Notes: a model not told the origin generated them from the letters alone. 64,000 nucleotides of DNA from Flavivirga spongiicola (GCF_030540825.1 NZ_JAUOEO010000001.1:407001-471000), one strand, 5' to 3'; counted from the first letter of the stretch, positions 19,801-27,869 are shown. Numbers and translations: made by a program.

Positions 19801-20378
19801 GAAGGTACTCAATCACCTTAACTAAAACTGATGGCACGGGTTGCTCCAGAACCTTGCATGTAGATGTGAAAGCTTCAGAAAAAGCAACCATTACTCAAGA
19901 TGACGTTACCATTACAGACCTATCCGAAAACAACTCGGTTATTATCGATCCTACCAACCTCGGACTTGGTGATTATGAATATGCTCTAAGAGGAGAAGAC
20001 GCTCCTTTTACAGTTTATCAAGAGGATCCTTCCTTCAATAATGTAAAAGCAGGCTTTTACACGATCTATGTTCGTGATGCTATTTGTGGTATCTCAACTT
20101 TAGATATTTCTGTTATTGGCCATTCAAAATTTTTCACACCCAATGGCGATACTATTAATGATCATTGGAAAATTAAAGGCATAAATGCCACATTTCAACC
20201 AAATAGTACTGTTTTAATTTACGATAGGTATGGAAAATTATTAAAACAACTTACCGTGCAATCTGATGGTTGGGATGGTACTTTTAATGGTACGCTATTG
20301 CCAACTGATGATTATTGGTTTAAAGTTTTTCTACAAGACGGTAGAGAGTTTTCAGGTCATTTTACTTTAAAGCGATAG
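16824..20378 (+). CDS. T9SS type B sorting domain-containing secreted protein (1184 aa)
   Basis: I start at ATG 16824 (MSKIFIVLFCLIAFIS, cleavage near SEAQ), not the TTG at 16785, because that would overlap the probable promoter and put 13 residues in front of a good signal peptide. Residues 23-230 are a beta-rich domain (VFIENFGNGTSRLG, YELSAWFAKTNAPDY, LAIDDIEVRPCG) resembling carbohydrate-binding jelly rolls. An Ig-like part follows, then about six modules of 90 residues from about 340, and the sorting domain from about 1101. The second half copies the preceding gene almost base for base. It shows how a new N-terminal head can be joined to a conserved stalk and sorting tail. Confidence 0.9.
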   Translation: MSKIFIVLFCLIAFISTPSEAQVCSLGDPVFIENFGNGTSRLGPSLNQDPINNVHPNFRPADLYTYVGTGSIGPDQYSIMKNPKDAAPGGASWNDSFSDHTGNFNGYLYYCDAKEDLNVFYAQKIDGLCPDIEYELSAWFAKTNAPDYFIDPNIKLIIGFTDINDDNLGTPIEADSGPIEGIGANRWHRRNLIFSAPVGTENIYFMLKNNVSGTAGNDLAIDDIEVRPCGPQIDIIDQSTSSIVNNTSFCVTDSNDLTINISANIPNNFVMQWQESTTFGIWTDISNETSNTLNYTIPENNNTSHAIRLKFAHNSTNLLNNKCHFFTEEVTYNQIYINTAPDIQLCDDDNNGTMPFNLTLQDVIISPTSGAQITYHRSRADANSGNAPITSPFESGNTTIFARVENDLNTSCFDISSFDLEVYDSAFPLGAANITPIQECDNTSVGTDTNGFIVFDLTQRETEILNGQSASDFSLTYFTDATYLSPILTPNAFSNNVSGGQTIYVRMTNNWLNNCYTDTYFKIEVFELPILNTPSTYSQCDDTSNDGVASFNLTLNSIKEEIDPDHVAKNLIFSYYLDSSVNNPIPNPQIFQNSTPFTPEIVWIGVEDSNGCFSLVSITLEVTPSSAALALYNPTSIYQCDDGLDDRDGVSTFDISLIKNHISTTIFSTFNVTVHFYESQLDAELETNEILDIANHQNTNSPNTQDIWVRVKSDLGNNCLGLEAFPNLLTVEALPFANPIPPQIECDNDIDINDGMFPFDTTLIETTLLNGQSLTDVSVNFTYLDIDGITVINSATLPTPFLTPNQTVIARVTNNNTLDPDGACYDETAIEFKVDIQPIANPVSPLIVCDGDSGDLDDDGVFPFDTSVFSSTVLGTQSSTEIYFDYVDENGNSIIDSPSLPNPLISGNQTIVVEVINPDNMSCTATTTIELVVNPLPEFTINPEEIVCTSDPTFTVMLDPIETNINEPFIYEWAYEDGSILSNNSTLTVSTPGRYSITLTKTDGTGCSRTLHVDVKASEKATITQDDVTITDLSENNSVIIDPTNLGLGDYEYALRGEDAPFTVYQEDPSFNNVKAGFYTIYVRDAICGISTLDISVIGHSKFFTPNGDTINDHWKIKGINATFQPNSTVLIYDRYGKLLKQLTVQSDGWDGTFNGTLLPTDDYWFKVFLQDGREFSGHFTLKR
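18401..20377 (+). repeat. Long direct repeat, copy 2 (partner 14661-16637)
   Basis: Second copy of the 1.97-kb direct repeat. The similarity begins in the linker before the module starting LNTPSTYSQCDD and ends at the stop codons. Recombination between the copies would delete 3740 bp and fuse the two genes in frame. Confidence 0.93.
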
Positions 20379-20405
20379 CTTACTTATTTTGCTTAATTTT
20401 GCAAC

Positions 20406-22409
20406 ATGCAATTTAAAATTGAATCTGAATTTAGCCCTACAGGAGATCAACCACAAGCCATAAAACAACTGGTTGATGGTATTACTTCTAATGAAAAATA
20501 TCAAACATTACTTGGTGTAACAGGTTCTGGAAAAACCTTTACTGTTGCTAATGTTATAAAGGAAGTGCAACGTCCAACCTTAGTTTTAGCACATAATAAA
20601 ACACTGGCAGCCCAATTATACTCAGAGTTTAAACAGTTTTTTCCAGATAATGCTGTGGAGTATTTTGTTTCATATTATGATTACTACCAACCAGAAGCTT
20701 ATATTCCTGTTTCTGGTGTTTACATAGAAAAAGATTTATCCATTAATGAAGAAATTGAGAAGATGCGTTTAAGTGCCACATCTTCCTTACTTTCTGGTCG
20801 TCGCGATGTTCTGGTGATTGCATCGGTTTCATGTATTTATGGTATTGGAAACCCCATTGAGTTTCAAAAAAATGTGGTGGCCATAAAACGTGATCAGGTT
20901 ATTTCCAGAACGAAATTATTACATCAATTAGTGCAAAGTTTATATTCTAGAACAGAAGCTGATTTTAAACATGGAAACTTTAGAATAAAAGGCGATACCG
21001 TTGACATCTTTCCTAGTTATGCCGATGATGCCTTTAGGATTCATTTTTTTGGCGATGAAATTGAAGATATCGAATCTTTTAACATTCAGACCAACGAGGT
21101 TATAGAAAAATATGATCAGCTTACCATTTATCCTGCAAATATGTTTGTCACCTCACCTGAAGTGCTTCAAGGTGCTATTAAAAATATTCAAGATGATTTG
21201 GTAAAACAACATGATTATTTTAAAGAAATTGGTAAACATTTAGAAGCCAAACGACTTAAAGAACGTACAGAGTTCGATTTAGAAATGATACGTGAATTGG
21301 GTTATTGCTCGGGTATAGAAAACTATTCACGTTATCTTGACGGTAGGTTACCCGGTACGCGCCCCTTCTGTTTATTAGATTATTTTCCAGATGATTATTT
21401 AATGGTTGTTGATGAGAGCCATGTTACTATTTCTCAAGTACATGCTATGTATGGTGGTGATAGAAGCAGAAAAGAAAATCTGGTTGAATACGGTTTTAGA
21501 CTGCCTGCGGCTATGGATAATCGTCCATTAAAATTTGAAGAATTTGAAGCCATTCAAAATCAAGTTATTTATGTAAGTGCTACGCCTGCAGATTATGAAC
21601 TTCAAAAAACAGATGGTATTTATATAGAACAAGTTATTCGTCCGACAGGGTTATTAGATCCTATTATTGAGGTACGACCAAGTTTAAATCAAATCGATGA
21701 TTTAATAGAAGAAATACAACAAAGAATTGAGAAAGATGAGCGCATATTAGTGACGACGCTTACAAAACGAATGGCAGAAGAGCTAACGAAATATTTAGAC
21801 AGAATACAGGTACGCTGCCGATATATTCATAGCGATGTAGATACTTTAGAGCGTGTTGAAATTATGCAAGATTTGCGCAAAGGGCTATTTGATGTGTTAG
21901 TCGGTGTGAACCTTTTACGAGAAGGTTTGGATTTACCCGAAGTATCTCTTGTTGCTATTTTAGATGCAGATAAAGAAGGTTTTTTACGGTCAACGCGTTC
22001 ATTGACACAAACTGTAGGTAGAGCCGCAAGGAATTTGAATGGAAAAGCCATCATGTATGCAGACAAAATTACTAATAGTATGCAAAAGACTATTGATGAA
22101 ACTAATTACAGACGTGAAAAACAAATTGCTTACAATACAAAACATAATGTGACCCCCAAAGCACTCAATAAAAGTTTAGATAATGCTTTGTCAAAGAATT
22201 CAGTAAGTACATACAGCTATGAGTTGGAGGCATTAAAGGCTGCAGAACCAGAAAGCGAGTATTTAACGAAACCAGAATTAGAAAAGAAAATCCGAGAAAA
22301 GCGTAAATTAATGGAAGAAGCTGCTAAAGCCTTAGATTTTATTATTGCCGCAAAATTACGTGACGAAATTAAAGGTTATCAAGATAAACTAGAAAAGCTA
22401 AAAGTTTAA
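20406..22409 (+). CDS. uvrB: Excinuclease ABC subunit B
   Basis: UvrB is the damage-verification helicase of nucleotide excision repair. It is loaded by UvrA and recruits UvrC. The 667-residue length is normal. Visible motifs are Walker A GVTGSGKT (about 39-46), the beta-hairpin YYDYYQPEAYIP, the DESH box VVDESHVTISQVHAMYGGDR, motif VI QTVGRAARN, and the C-terminal UVR domain (KALDFIIAAKLRDEIKGYQ) that contacts UvrC. The gene begins only 27 bp after the last adhesin gene. A TAATTTTG box ends 4 bp before the ATG, so a leaderless transcript or an upstream promoter is possible. A perfect palindrome over the stop codon serves as terminator. Confidence 0.98.
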   Translation: MQFKIESEFSPTGDQPQAIKQLVDGITSNEKYQTLLGVTGSGKTFTVANVIKEVQRPTLVLAHNKTLAAQLYSEFKQFFPDNAVEYFVSYYDYYQPEAYIPVSGVYIEKDLSINEEIEKMRLSATSSLLSGRRDVLVIASVSCIYGIGNPIEFQKNVVAIKRDQVISRTKLLHQLVQSLYSRTEADFKHGNFRIKGDTVDIFPSYADDAFRIHFFGDEIEDIESFNIQTNEVIEKYDQLTIYPANMFVTSPEVLQGAIKNIQDDLVKQHDYFKEIGKHLEAKRLKERTEFDLEMIRELGYCSGIENYSRYLDGRLPGTRPFCLLDYFPDDYLMVVDESHVTISQVHAMYGGDRSRKENLVEYGFRLPAAMDNRPLKFEEFEAIQNQVIYVSATPADYELQKTDGIYIEQVIRPTGLLDPIIEVRPSLNQIDDLIEEIQQRIEKDERILVTTLTKRMAEELTKYLDRIQVRCRYIHSDVDTLERVEIMQDLRKGLFDVLVGVNLLREGLDLPEVSLVAILDADKEGFLRSTRSLTQTVGRAARNLNGKAIMYADKITNSMQKTIDETNYRREKQIAYNTKHNVTPKALNKSLDNALSKNSVSTYSYELEALKAAEPESEYLTKPELEKKIREKRKLMEEAAKALDFIIAAKLRDEIKGYQDKLEKLKV

Positions 22410-22423
22410 ACTTTTAGCTTTTC
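22392..22423 (+). terminator. Palindromic terminator overlapping the uvrB stop codon
   Basis: GAAAAGCTAAAAGTTT and AAACTTTTAGCTTTTC are perfect inverses, and the uvrB TAA lies in the centre. The next gene is convergent (minus strand, ending at 22488), so it probably stops transcription from both sides. Confidence 0.75.
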
Positions 22424-22487
22424 CATACCCCCACAAGGAGGGCCTCAAATAAAACACATTTTATAATAAGAACTTAGCAGATTATTA

Positions 22488-22895
22488 TTAATTATACTGT
22501 GTTTTAAAAATATCAATCAACACATCAGGTGGTACAATTTTATTTGGAAAACTTTCCATTAAATAAAGTACCTTAGTAATGGACTCATGGCTTAGTCCCA
22601 TACGTAAACCAAAGTTATATAATTTTATCGCACCGGAAGGGTTGCCTTCATTTTCTTGGTCAATATTCATTAATAATACCAATCTATGAAACTGAACAAT
22701 ACGCTCACTATGAGATTTTAAATGCGTATAAGTAACAGGATGGTCTATTAAATATTCAAAATCTTCTCGTGCTATATCGAGTTGTTTCGCAACACCTAAT
22801 AGAAAATTATATTCTATATTTTTTATGTCTTTATCATACTTTGCAAATGCAATCATTTCGGACAAAAGACTTAGTTTTTCTACTCTATTAATCAT
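22488..22895 (-). CDS. TerB-like helical protein, function unknown (135 aa)
   Basis: A small, all-helical protein without signal peptide. The start MINRVEKLSLLSEMIAFAKYD and the region IEYNFLLGVAKQLDI resemble the TerB (tellurite resistance/DUF533) helical fold, where an acidic helix pair follows the first helix. I cannot assign a reaction. It is convergent with uvrB and has its own promoter region; TACCTTTA on the minus strand (22931-22924) is one base from the -7 consensus. Product naming rests on fold-like similarity only. Confidence 0.65.
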   Translation of the reverse strand: MINRVEKLSLLSEMIAFAKYDKDIKNIEYNFLLGVAKQLDIAREDFEYLIDHPVTYTHLKSHSERIVQFHRLVLLMNIDQENEGNPSGAIKLYNFGLRMGLSHESITKVLYLMESFPNKIVPPDVLIDIFKTQYN

Positions 22896-23265
22896 TTCTT
22901 TAGGGGATTAATTAATTATACTATAAAGGTACACACAACAGTAATTTAATAATCGTCTATATAATGTAACTTATCGAAAAACCATAGGTATTTTGTCGTA
23001 ACTTTTATTTATTTCATCAATAATTGTGTTTTATTCGTCTAATAAAATTGCATTTCGTCATTTACATCAATTTACTTTTGCTAAAAAAAACACTCACAAA
23101 CACCTAACTTACAAGTGTTTAGTCGCAAAAAACTTATCTTTCATACAAATCATTAAAAATTAATATTTAAGGTATCTTTGCAAAAGCGAAGAAAACGCCA
23201 AAAAGGCATATTCCTTTGAATTAATTGAACCATTTTAAGTATTAACAGAAGTAGAAATCAATCTT
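22896..23265. other. Intergenic region between divergent genes, 370 bp
   Basis: Very AT-rich, with no ORF of note. It must hold the promoters of the TerB-like gene (minus) and the DUF1456 gene (plus). I see no repeat element here. Confidence 0.6.
23173..23180 (+). promoter_or_regulatory. -7 box of the DUF1456 gene
   Basis: TATCTTTG matches TAnnTTTG exactly. It implies a 5' leader of about 80 nt before the ATG at 23266. No clear -33 TTTG is seen. Confidence 0.5.
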
Positions 23266-23580
23266 ATGACAAATAATGATATTTTAAAAAAATTACGTGT
23301 TGCTTTAAAACTGCGTGACGATGATATTGTAAAAATTTTAAGCCTGGTCGATTTCAGAATATCTAAAAGTGAACTGGGAGCATTTTTTAGAAAAGAAGAC
23401 CACCCTAAATATATGGAGTGTGGTGATCAAATTTTACGTAATTTTTTAAATGGGCTTGTCATTCATTTAAGAGGTCCTATGCCTAAGAAGGGAGAAAAGA
23501 GTAAAATACAAAACTCCAAAAGCAAATCTTTAGAAAATAAATCTAAACCTGATGTAATTTCTAAAAAAGCCCGAAATTAA
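23266..23580 (+). CDS. DUF1456 family protein, single-domain form (104 aa)
   Basis: Matches the DUF1456 (YehS) repeat: NDILKKLRVALKLRDDDIV, an ISKSELGAFFRKEDHPKY block and CGDQILRNFLNGLV. Enterobacterial YehS has two such repeats in about 156 residues. Here there is one, followed by a Lys/Ser-rich tail of about 30 residues (KSKIQNSKSKSLENKSKP) that may bind nucleic acid. The function is unknown. It is convergent with sucC, with a shared palindromic terminator between them. Confidence 0.85.
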   Translation: MTNNDILKKLRVALKLRDDDIVKILSLVDFRISKSELGAFFRKEDHPKYMECGDQILRNFLNGLVIHLRGPMPKKGEKSKIQNSKSKSLENKSKPDVISKKARN

Positions 23581-23608
23581 CAAAAACTTCAACTCATCTA
23601 ATACACAA

Positions 23609-23636
23609 AAAAGAGCAACATTAATGTTGCTCTTTT
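23609..23636. terminator. Bidirectional terminator between DUF1456 gene and sucC
   Basis: AAAAGAGCAACATT and AATGTTGCTCTTTT are perfect inverses, with A-run and T-run on either side, so it reads as a rho-independent terminator on both strands. A second small hairpin (ATTCCTG...CAGGAAT, 23648-23667) touches the sucC stop. Confidence 0.9.
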
Positions 23637-23666
23637 ATTATATTTAGATTCCTGCCTTCACAGGAA

Positions 23667-24857
23667 TTAAGCCAAAACTTGCTGTACTTTATCAGCTGCC
23701 TCTTGAAATTCTGTGGCACTCATCACATCCAAACCAGAATTATCTATTAATTCCTTAGCGATATCGGCATTGGTTCCTTGCAAACGCACAATGATAGGTA
23801 CATTTATCGTTCCCATATTTTTATAAGCATCAATAACACCTTGTGCCACACGATCGCAACGTACGATCCCTCCAAATATGTTTATTAAAATAGCTTTTAC
23901 CGCCGGATCTTTTAGTATAATTTTGAAAGCCGCTTCCACACGAGCTGCATCAGCAGTACCACCAACATCTAAAAAGTTAGCTGGCTCTCCTCCTGCTTGT
24001 TTTATTAAATCCATTGTAGCCATGGCTAACCCTGCTCCATTTACCATACAGCCAACATTTCCATCTAGATCTACATAGTTTAGGCCAAGTTCTCCAGCTT
24101 CTACTTCTATAGCACTTTCTTCACGCACATCGCGTAAATCAATGTAGTTCTTATGTCTATAAAGTGCATTATCGTCAATAGTTACTTTAGCATCTACAGC
24201 CATTATTTTATTATCACTTGTTTTTAAAACCGGATTAATCTCAAATAAAGATGAATCAGATTTTACATAAGCTGTATATAAAGCAGCAACAAATTTTGTC
24301 ATCTCTTTAAAAGCCAAACCAGATAACCCTAAATTAAAAGCAACGCGTCTAGCTTGAAATGGTAATAAACCAACTGTTGGATCAACCTCTTCAGTAAATA
24401 TTAAATCTGGCGTTTCTTCTGCAACAGTTTCAATATCCATACCACCTTCAGTAGAATACATGATCATATTACGTCCGGTTCCTCTATTTAATAATACAGA
24501 CATGTAAAACTCATCAGTTTCACTTTCACCTGGATAATAAACATCCTCAGCAATTAAAACCTGATGTACCCTTTTACCAGCAGCAGACGTTTGAGGCGTT
24601 ATTAAATCCATCCCAATAATTTGCCCTGCAATATCTTCAACCTCTTGCAAATTTTTGGCTAGTTTTACACCGCCACCTTTACCGCGTCCTCCAGCATGAA
24701 CTTGGGCCTTAATAACATGCCAACTGGTTCCTGTTTCGCTTGTTAATTGTTTTGCAGCAGCAACTGCTTCATTAGCATTTTGAGCTACTATACCACGTTG
24801 TATACGTACTCCAAAACTACTTAATATCTCTTTACCTTGATATTCGTGTAAATTCAT
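23667..24857 (-). CDS. sucC: Succinate-CoA ligase (ADP-forming) subunit beta
   Basis: Forms succinate, CoA and ATP exchange in the citric acid cycle together with SucD, which is not in this window. The 396-residue length is normal. The start MNLHEYQGKEIL is the family signature. The ATP-grasp part carries KAQVHAGGRGKGGGVKLAKN, and the C-terminal CoA-ligase part carries NGAGLAMATMDLIK, the glycine-rich FLDVGGTADAARV and NIFGGIVRCDRVA. A -7 box lies 26 bp upstream of the ATG. Confidence 0.97.
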   Translation of the reverse strand: MNLHEYQGKEILSSFGVRIQRGIVAQNANEAVAAAKQLTSETGTSWHVIKAQVHAGGRGKGGGVKLAKNLQEVEDIAGQIIGMDLITPQTSAAGKRVHQVLIAEDVYYPGESETDEFYMSVLLNRGTGRNMIMYSTEGGMDIETVAEETPDLIFTEEVDPTVGLLPFQARRVAFNLGLSGLAFKEMTKFVAALYTAYVKSDSSLFEINPVLKTSDNKIMAVDAKVTIDDNALYRHKNYIDLRDVREESAIEVEAGELGLNYVDLDGNVGCMVNGAGLAMATMDLIKQAGGEPANFLDVGGTADAARVEAAFKIILKDPAVKAILINIFGGIVRCDRVAQGVIDAYKNMGTINVPIIVRLQGTNADIAKELIDNSGLDVMSATEFQEAADKVQQVLA

Positions 24858-24882
24858 AATTCGCTTAATCGTTTAAGAAAGG

Positions 24883-24890
24883 CAAATGTA
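24883..24890 (-). promoter_or_regulatory. -7 box of sucC
   Basis: On the minus strand the sequence is TACATTTG, an exact TAnnTTTG, followed by the ATG after 25 bp. The -33 element is not clear. Confidence 0.5.
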
Positions 24891-24939
24891 AATAATAGCA
24901 ATTACTTACCCTAATATTTAATTATGAAAACTTACCAAT

Positions 24940-25099
24940 GAACTCATTTAGACTTTTTCAATTTGCTAAAAAATGGCTGTTTTCAACTCTGTTTTTGTCT
25001 TTTTTTCCTTCCGTAGCTCTGCTATGCAACTCAAAAAAGTCTTCAACAGAGACAAAAACTTCTAATTTTCGCTTAAATCCAAAAAGTCTAAATGAGTTC
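24940..25099 (+). mobile_element. MITE-like element A2
   Basis: A 160-bp element between divergent sucC and lysA. Its arms GAACTCATTTAGACTTTTT and AAAAAGTCTAAATGAGTTC are perfect 19-bp inverses, flanked by AAT on both sides (24937-24939 and 25100-25102). The core has CCGTAGCTCTGCTATGC (a small hairpin), TCAAAAAAGTCTTC and TTTTCGCTT, as in A1, A3 and A4. The 64-codon open frame across it is an accident of composition. Confidence 0.85.
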
Positions 25100-25168
25100 A
25101 ATAGCAATATGGCACATCTAATTGTTAAATAATTAACAATGTGTTTAATTTGTATAATTTTTTAACTA

Positions 25169-25202
25169 TTTGCTTTTTATTTATTCTAATAAAATATCTT
25201 TG
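25169..25202 (+). promoter_or_regulatory. lysA promoter (-33 and -7)
   Basis: TTTG at 25169-25172 and TATCTTTG at 25195-25202 match the Bacteroidetes primary sigma factor consensus with a 22-bp spacer. The ATG of lysA is 18 bp further on. This also shows that the in-frame TTG at 25170 is not the start codon. Confidence 0.75.
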
Positions 25203-25220
25203 ACAAAAATTAGAAAAATT

Positions 25221-26462
25221 ATGTTAGAAAATCAATTGCTGAAAATTGCACAAGATTTTGAGAGTCCAGTTTATGTATATGATGCTGAAAAAATTGAAAA
25301 CCAATACAAAAGGCTTACTAGTGCCTTTAAAAATGTAAAAAAGCTTAAGATTAACTATGCAGTTAAAGCATTATCTAATATATCTATATTAAAACTTTTA
25401 AACACACTAGGATCTGGTATCGATACAGTATCTATTCAAGAGGTTCAACTTGGTCTGGCTGCAGGTTTTTTACCTGAACAGATTATTTTCACACCAAATG
25501 GCGTATCCTTAACTGAAATAGAAGAAGCGGCTAAATTAGGTGTTAAAATCAATATTGATAACCTTTCAATATTAGAGCAATTTGGAACAAAACATCCAAA
25601 AACACCTGTATGTATTCGTATTAACCCACATGTTATGGCTGGTGGTAATAGTAATATTTCGGTTGGGCATATCGATTCTAAATTTGGAATTTCTATTCAT
25701 CAGATACCACACATTTTACGTATCGTAGAAAATACTAAAATGACTATTAATGGTATACATATGCATACAGGTAGCGATATTTTGGATATTGAAGTCTTTT
25801 TATATGCCAGTGAAATATTATTTGAAACTGCTAAACAATTTAAAAATTTAGATTTTATTGATTTTGGCTCTGGATTTAAAGTACCTTACAAACAGGGAGA
25901 TATTGAAACCAATATTGAAGAGTTAGGAAAAAAACTAACAGCAAGGTTCAACGAATTTTGCAAAAATTATGGAAAAGATCTAACCTTAGCTTTTGAGCCT
26001 GGTAAATTTTTAGTAAGCGAATCCGGAAGTTTTTTAACTAAAGTAAACGCTGTAAAACAAACAACCTCAACAGTATTTGCACAAGTAGATTCTGGATTTA
26101 ATCACCTTATTAGACCCATGCTTTATGGATCTCACCACGATATTGTAAATATATCTAACCTAAAAGGACGTGAACGTTTTTATACAGTGGTAGGTTATAT
26201 TTGTGAAACAGACACTTTTGGAAATAACAGACGTATCAATGAAATTAATGAAGGTGATATTTTATGTTTTAAAAATGCGGGGGCTTATTGTTTCTCTATG
26301 GCCAGTAACTATAATTCCAGATACCGACCTGCTGAAGTTTTATGGTATAAAAACAAAGCACATTTAATTAGAAAAAGAGAAACTTTTGAGGATATTACTA
26401 AAAATCAAATTGAAATTGATTTCGCTGTTAAAAAAGAAAAACAAACAACTCTAGCAAAATAA
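25221..26462 (+). CDS. lysA: Diaminopimelate decarboxylase
   Basis: Decarboxylates meso-diaminopimelate to L-lysine, using PLP. I start at ATG 25221 (MLENQLLKIAQDF), giving 413 residues, because the upstream frame runs through the promoter. The PLP lysine is K49 in NYAVKALSN. Other fold III motifs are HMHTGSD, DFGSGFKVPY, AFEPGKFLV, the ICETDTFG active-site block (Cys-Glu) and GAYCFSMASNYNSRYRPAEV. It is monocistronic: strong hairpins follow at 26517 and 26564. Arginine or ornithine decarboxylases of this fold are less likely because the substrate-specificity block matches LysA. Confidence 0.93.
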   Translation: MLENQLLKIAQDFESPVYVYDAEKIENQYKRLTSAFKNVKKLKINYAVKALSNISILKLLNTLGSGIDTVSIQEVQLGLAAGFLPEQIIFTPNGVSLTEIEEAAKLGVKINIDNLSILEQFGTKHPKTPVCIRINPHVMAGGNSNISVGHIDSKFGISIHQIPHILRIVENTKMTINGIHMHTGSDILDIEVFLYASEILFETAKQFKNLDFIDFGSGFKVPYKQGDIETNIEELGKKLTARFNEFCKNYGKDLTLAFEPGKFLVSESGSFLTKVNAVKQTTSTVFAQVDSGFNHLIRPMLYGSHHDIVNISNLKGRERFYTVVGYICETDTFGNNRRINEINEGDILCFKNAGAYCFSMASNYNSRYRPAEVLWYKNKAHLIRKRETFEDITKNQIEIDFAVKKEKQTTLAK

Positions 26463-26516
26463 GTATTTTATCCAAGTACCTGACAAAAATTAATTTTACG
26501 TTAACTTCTTATTATA

Positions 26517-26549
26517 AGACCTGTCAGGTTTTAAAAACCTGACAGGTCT
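26517..26549. repeat. 33-bp perfect palindrome after lysA
   Basis: AGACCTGTCAGGTTTT and AAAACCTGACAGGTCT are perfect 16-bp inverses around a single A. A further partial copy (GTACCTGACA) lies 40 bp upstream. It lacks a T-run, so it may be a REP-like palindrome more than a simple terminator. Confidence 0.75.
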
Positions 26550-26563
26550 AAAAACATATTACT

Positions 26564-26598
26564 AAATAGCCCACGTTCATTGTTGGCTATTTTTTTTT
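26564..26598 (+). terminator. Rho-independent terminator after lysA
   Basis: AAATAGCCCA and TGTTGGCTATTT form a stem with one wobble or mismatch, followed by a run of T. It terminates the lysA transcript before the next co-directional gene. Confidence 0.75.
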
Positions 26599-26683
26599 AT
26601 GCAATAAATTCACTAACATTGATATGCCTTTGAATTTATTTAATTTTTTCCTTTTACAGTAACTAATCAAAAAACATAAAAGA

Positions 26684-27868
26684 TTGGCTCTAGTAAAATC
26701 AACACGCATTGAATCTATAGACATTTTAAGAGGTGTTGTAATGGTTATTATGGCATTAGATCATGTTAGAGACTTTTTTCATTTTGGTGCTTTTAGTAGT
26801 GACCCTACAAACTTAGACACTACAACTCCCTTTTTATTCTTTACCAGGTTTATAACACATTACTGCGCACCTGTTTTTGTCTTTTTAGCAGGTACTTCTG
26901 CTTATTTATACGCTACAAAAAGGAGCAAGCCTGAGTTGTTCAAATTTTTATTGACCAGAGGGATATGGTTAATTTTTTTAGAACTAGTTTTGAATAATTT
27001 ATTATGGTGGTTTGACTTGACCTATAGCTTTATAGCACTTCAAGTAATTTGGGCTATTGGTTTAAGTATGGTTTTTCTATCTTTTTTAATTTATCTCCCC
27101 AAAAGAGTGATCCTAATTATTGGTATCATATTAGTTGCAGGTCACAACATTTTAGATGGGATAATTATGCAAGGAACAAGTTTTAAGTCCATAATATGGT
27201 ATATATTACACCAACAACAGTTTATGCCTGTAGATTCTGCTCGCTTTCTGGTATTTGCTTATCCAATTATTCCCTGGATTGGAGTCATGGCTTTAGGGTT
27301 TTGTTTTGGCTCTTTTTATAAAAAAGGTTTTAATATTGCCGTACGTAAAAAATGGTTAGCTATATTGGGTATTAGCTCAATAGCACTATTCTTTATCTTA
27401 AGAGGGCTCAACGTTTACGGTGATTTAGTACCGTGGTCTGCTCAAGATACCACAACAAAGACTATTCTATCGTTTTTTAAAATCACTAAATACCCGCCTT
27501 CGTTAGTATTTATATTAATAACTATTGGTCCTTCGCTATTATTTTTATATGGTATTGAAACTATTAAAAATAAAATTTCAGACTTCTTTTTAGTATTTGG
27601 ACGTGTTCCTCTATTTTACTATTTCTTGCATGTGTTCGTCATACATGTTTTAGCCATTCTTGGCCTTTTAATTTTTGGAGGTAATTGGAAAGACATGATA
27701 CTATCTTCTAACGCTTTTAACAACCCAAATTTTGCTAATTACGGTTATTCACTATTTATTGTTTATTTAGTATGGATAGGCGTTATAGCACTTCTATATT
27801 TCCCATCTAAAAAATATATGATTTACAAAACCAATAATAAAAATAAATGGTGGTTAAGCTACTTATAA
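26684..27868 (+). CDS. DUF1624/heparan-alpha-glucosaminide N-acetyltransferase-like membrane protein (394 aa)
   Basis: About ten hydrophobic segments. The N-terminal motif RIESIDILRGVVMVIMALDH with RDFFHFG is that of the DUF1624 (HGSNAT catalytic) family, membrane acyltransferases that move acyl groups to sugars across the membrane; the bacterial substrate is unknown. The start is the TTG at 26684: the first in-frame ATG lies inside the conserved motif. The stop is 1 bp before the ATG of the next gene, so the two are probably translationally coupled. Confidence 0.85.
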   Translation: MALVKSTRIESIDILRGVVMVIMALDHVRDFFHFGAFSSDPTNLDTTTPFLFFTRFITHYCAPVFVFLAGTSAYLYATKRSKPELFKFLLTRGIWLIFLELVLNNLLWWFDLTYSFIALQVIWAIGLSMVFLSFLIYLPKRVILIIGIILVAGHNILDGIIMQGTSFKSIIWYILHQQQFMPVDSARFLVFAYPIIPWIGVMALGFCFGSFYKKGFNIAVRKKWLAILGISSIALFFILRGLNVYGDLVPWSAQDTTTKTILSFFKITKYPPSLVFILITIGPSLLFLYGIETIKNKISDFFLVFGRVPLFYYFLHVFVIHVLAILGLLIFGGNWKDMILSSNAFNNPNFANYGYSLFIVYLVWIGVIALLYFPSKKYMIYKTNNKNKWWLSYL

Positions 27869-27869
27869 T

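Noticed and set aside
24938..25132. 64-codon ORF between sucC and lysA
   Set aside because: It covers mobile element A2, and its reading frame is not kept in A1, A3 or A4. It has no promoter of its own.
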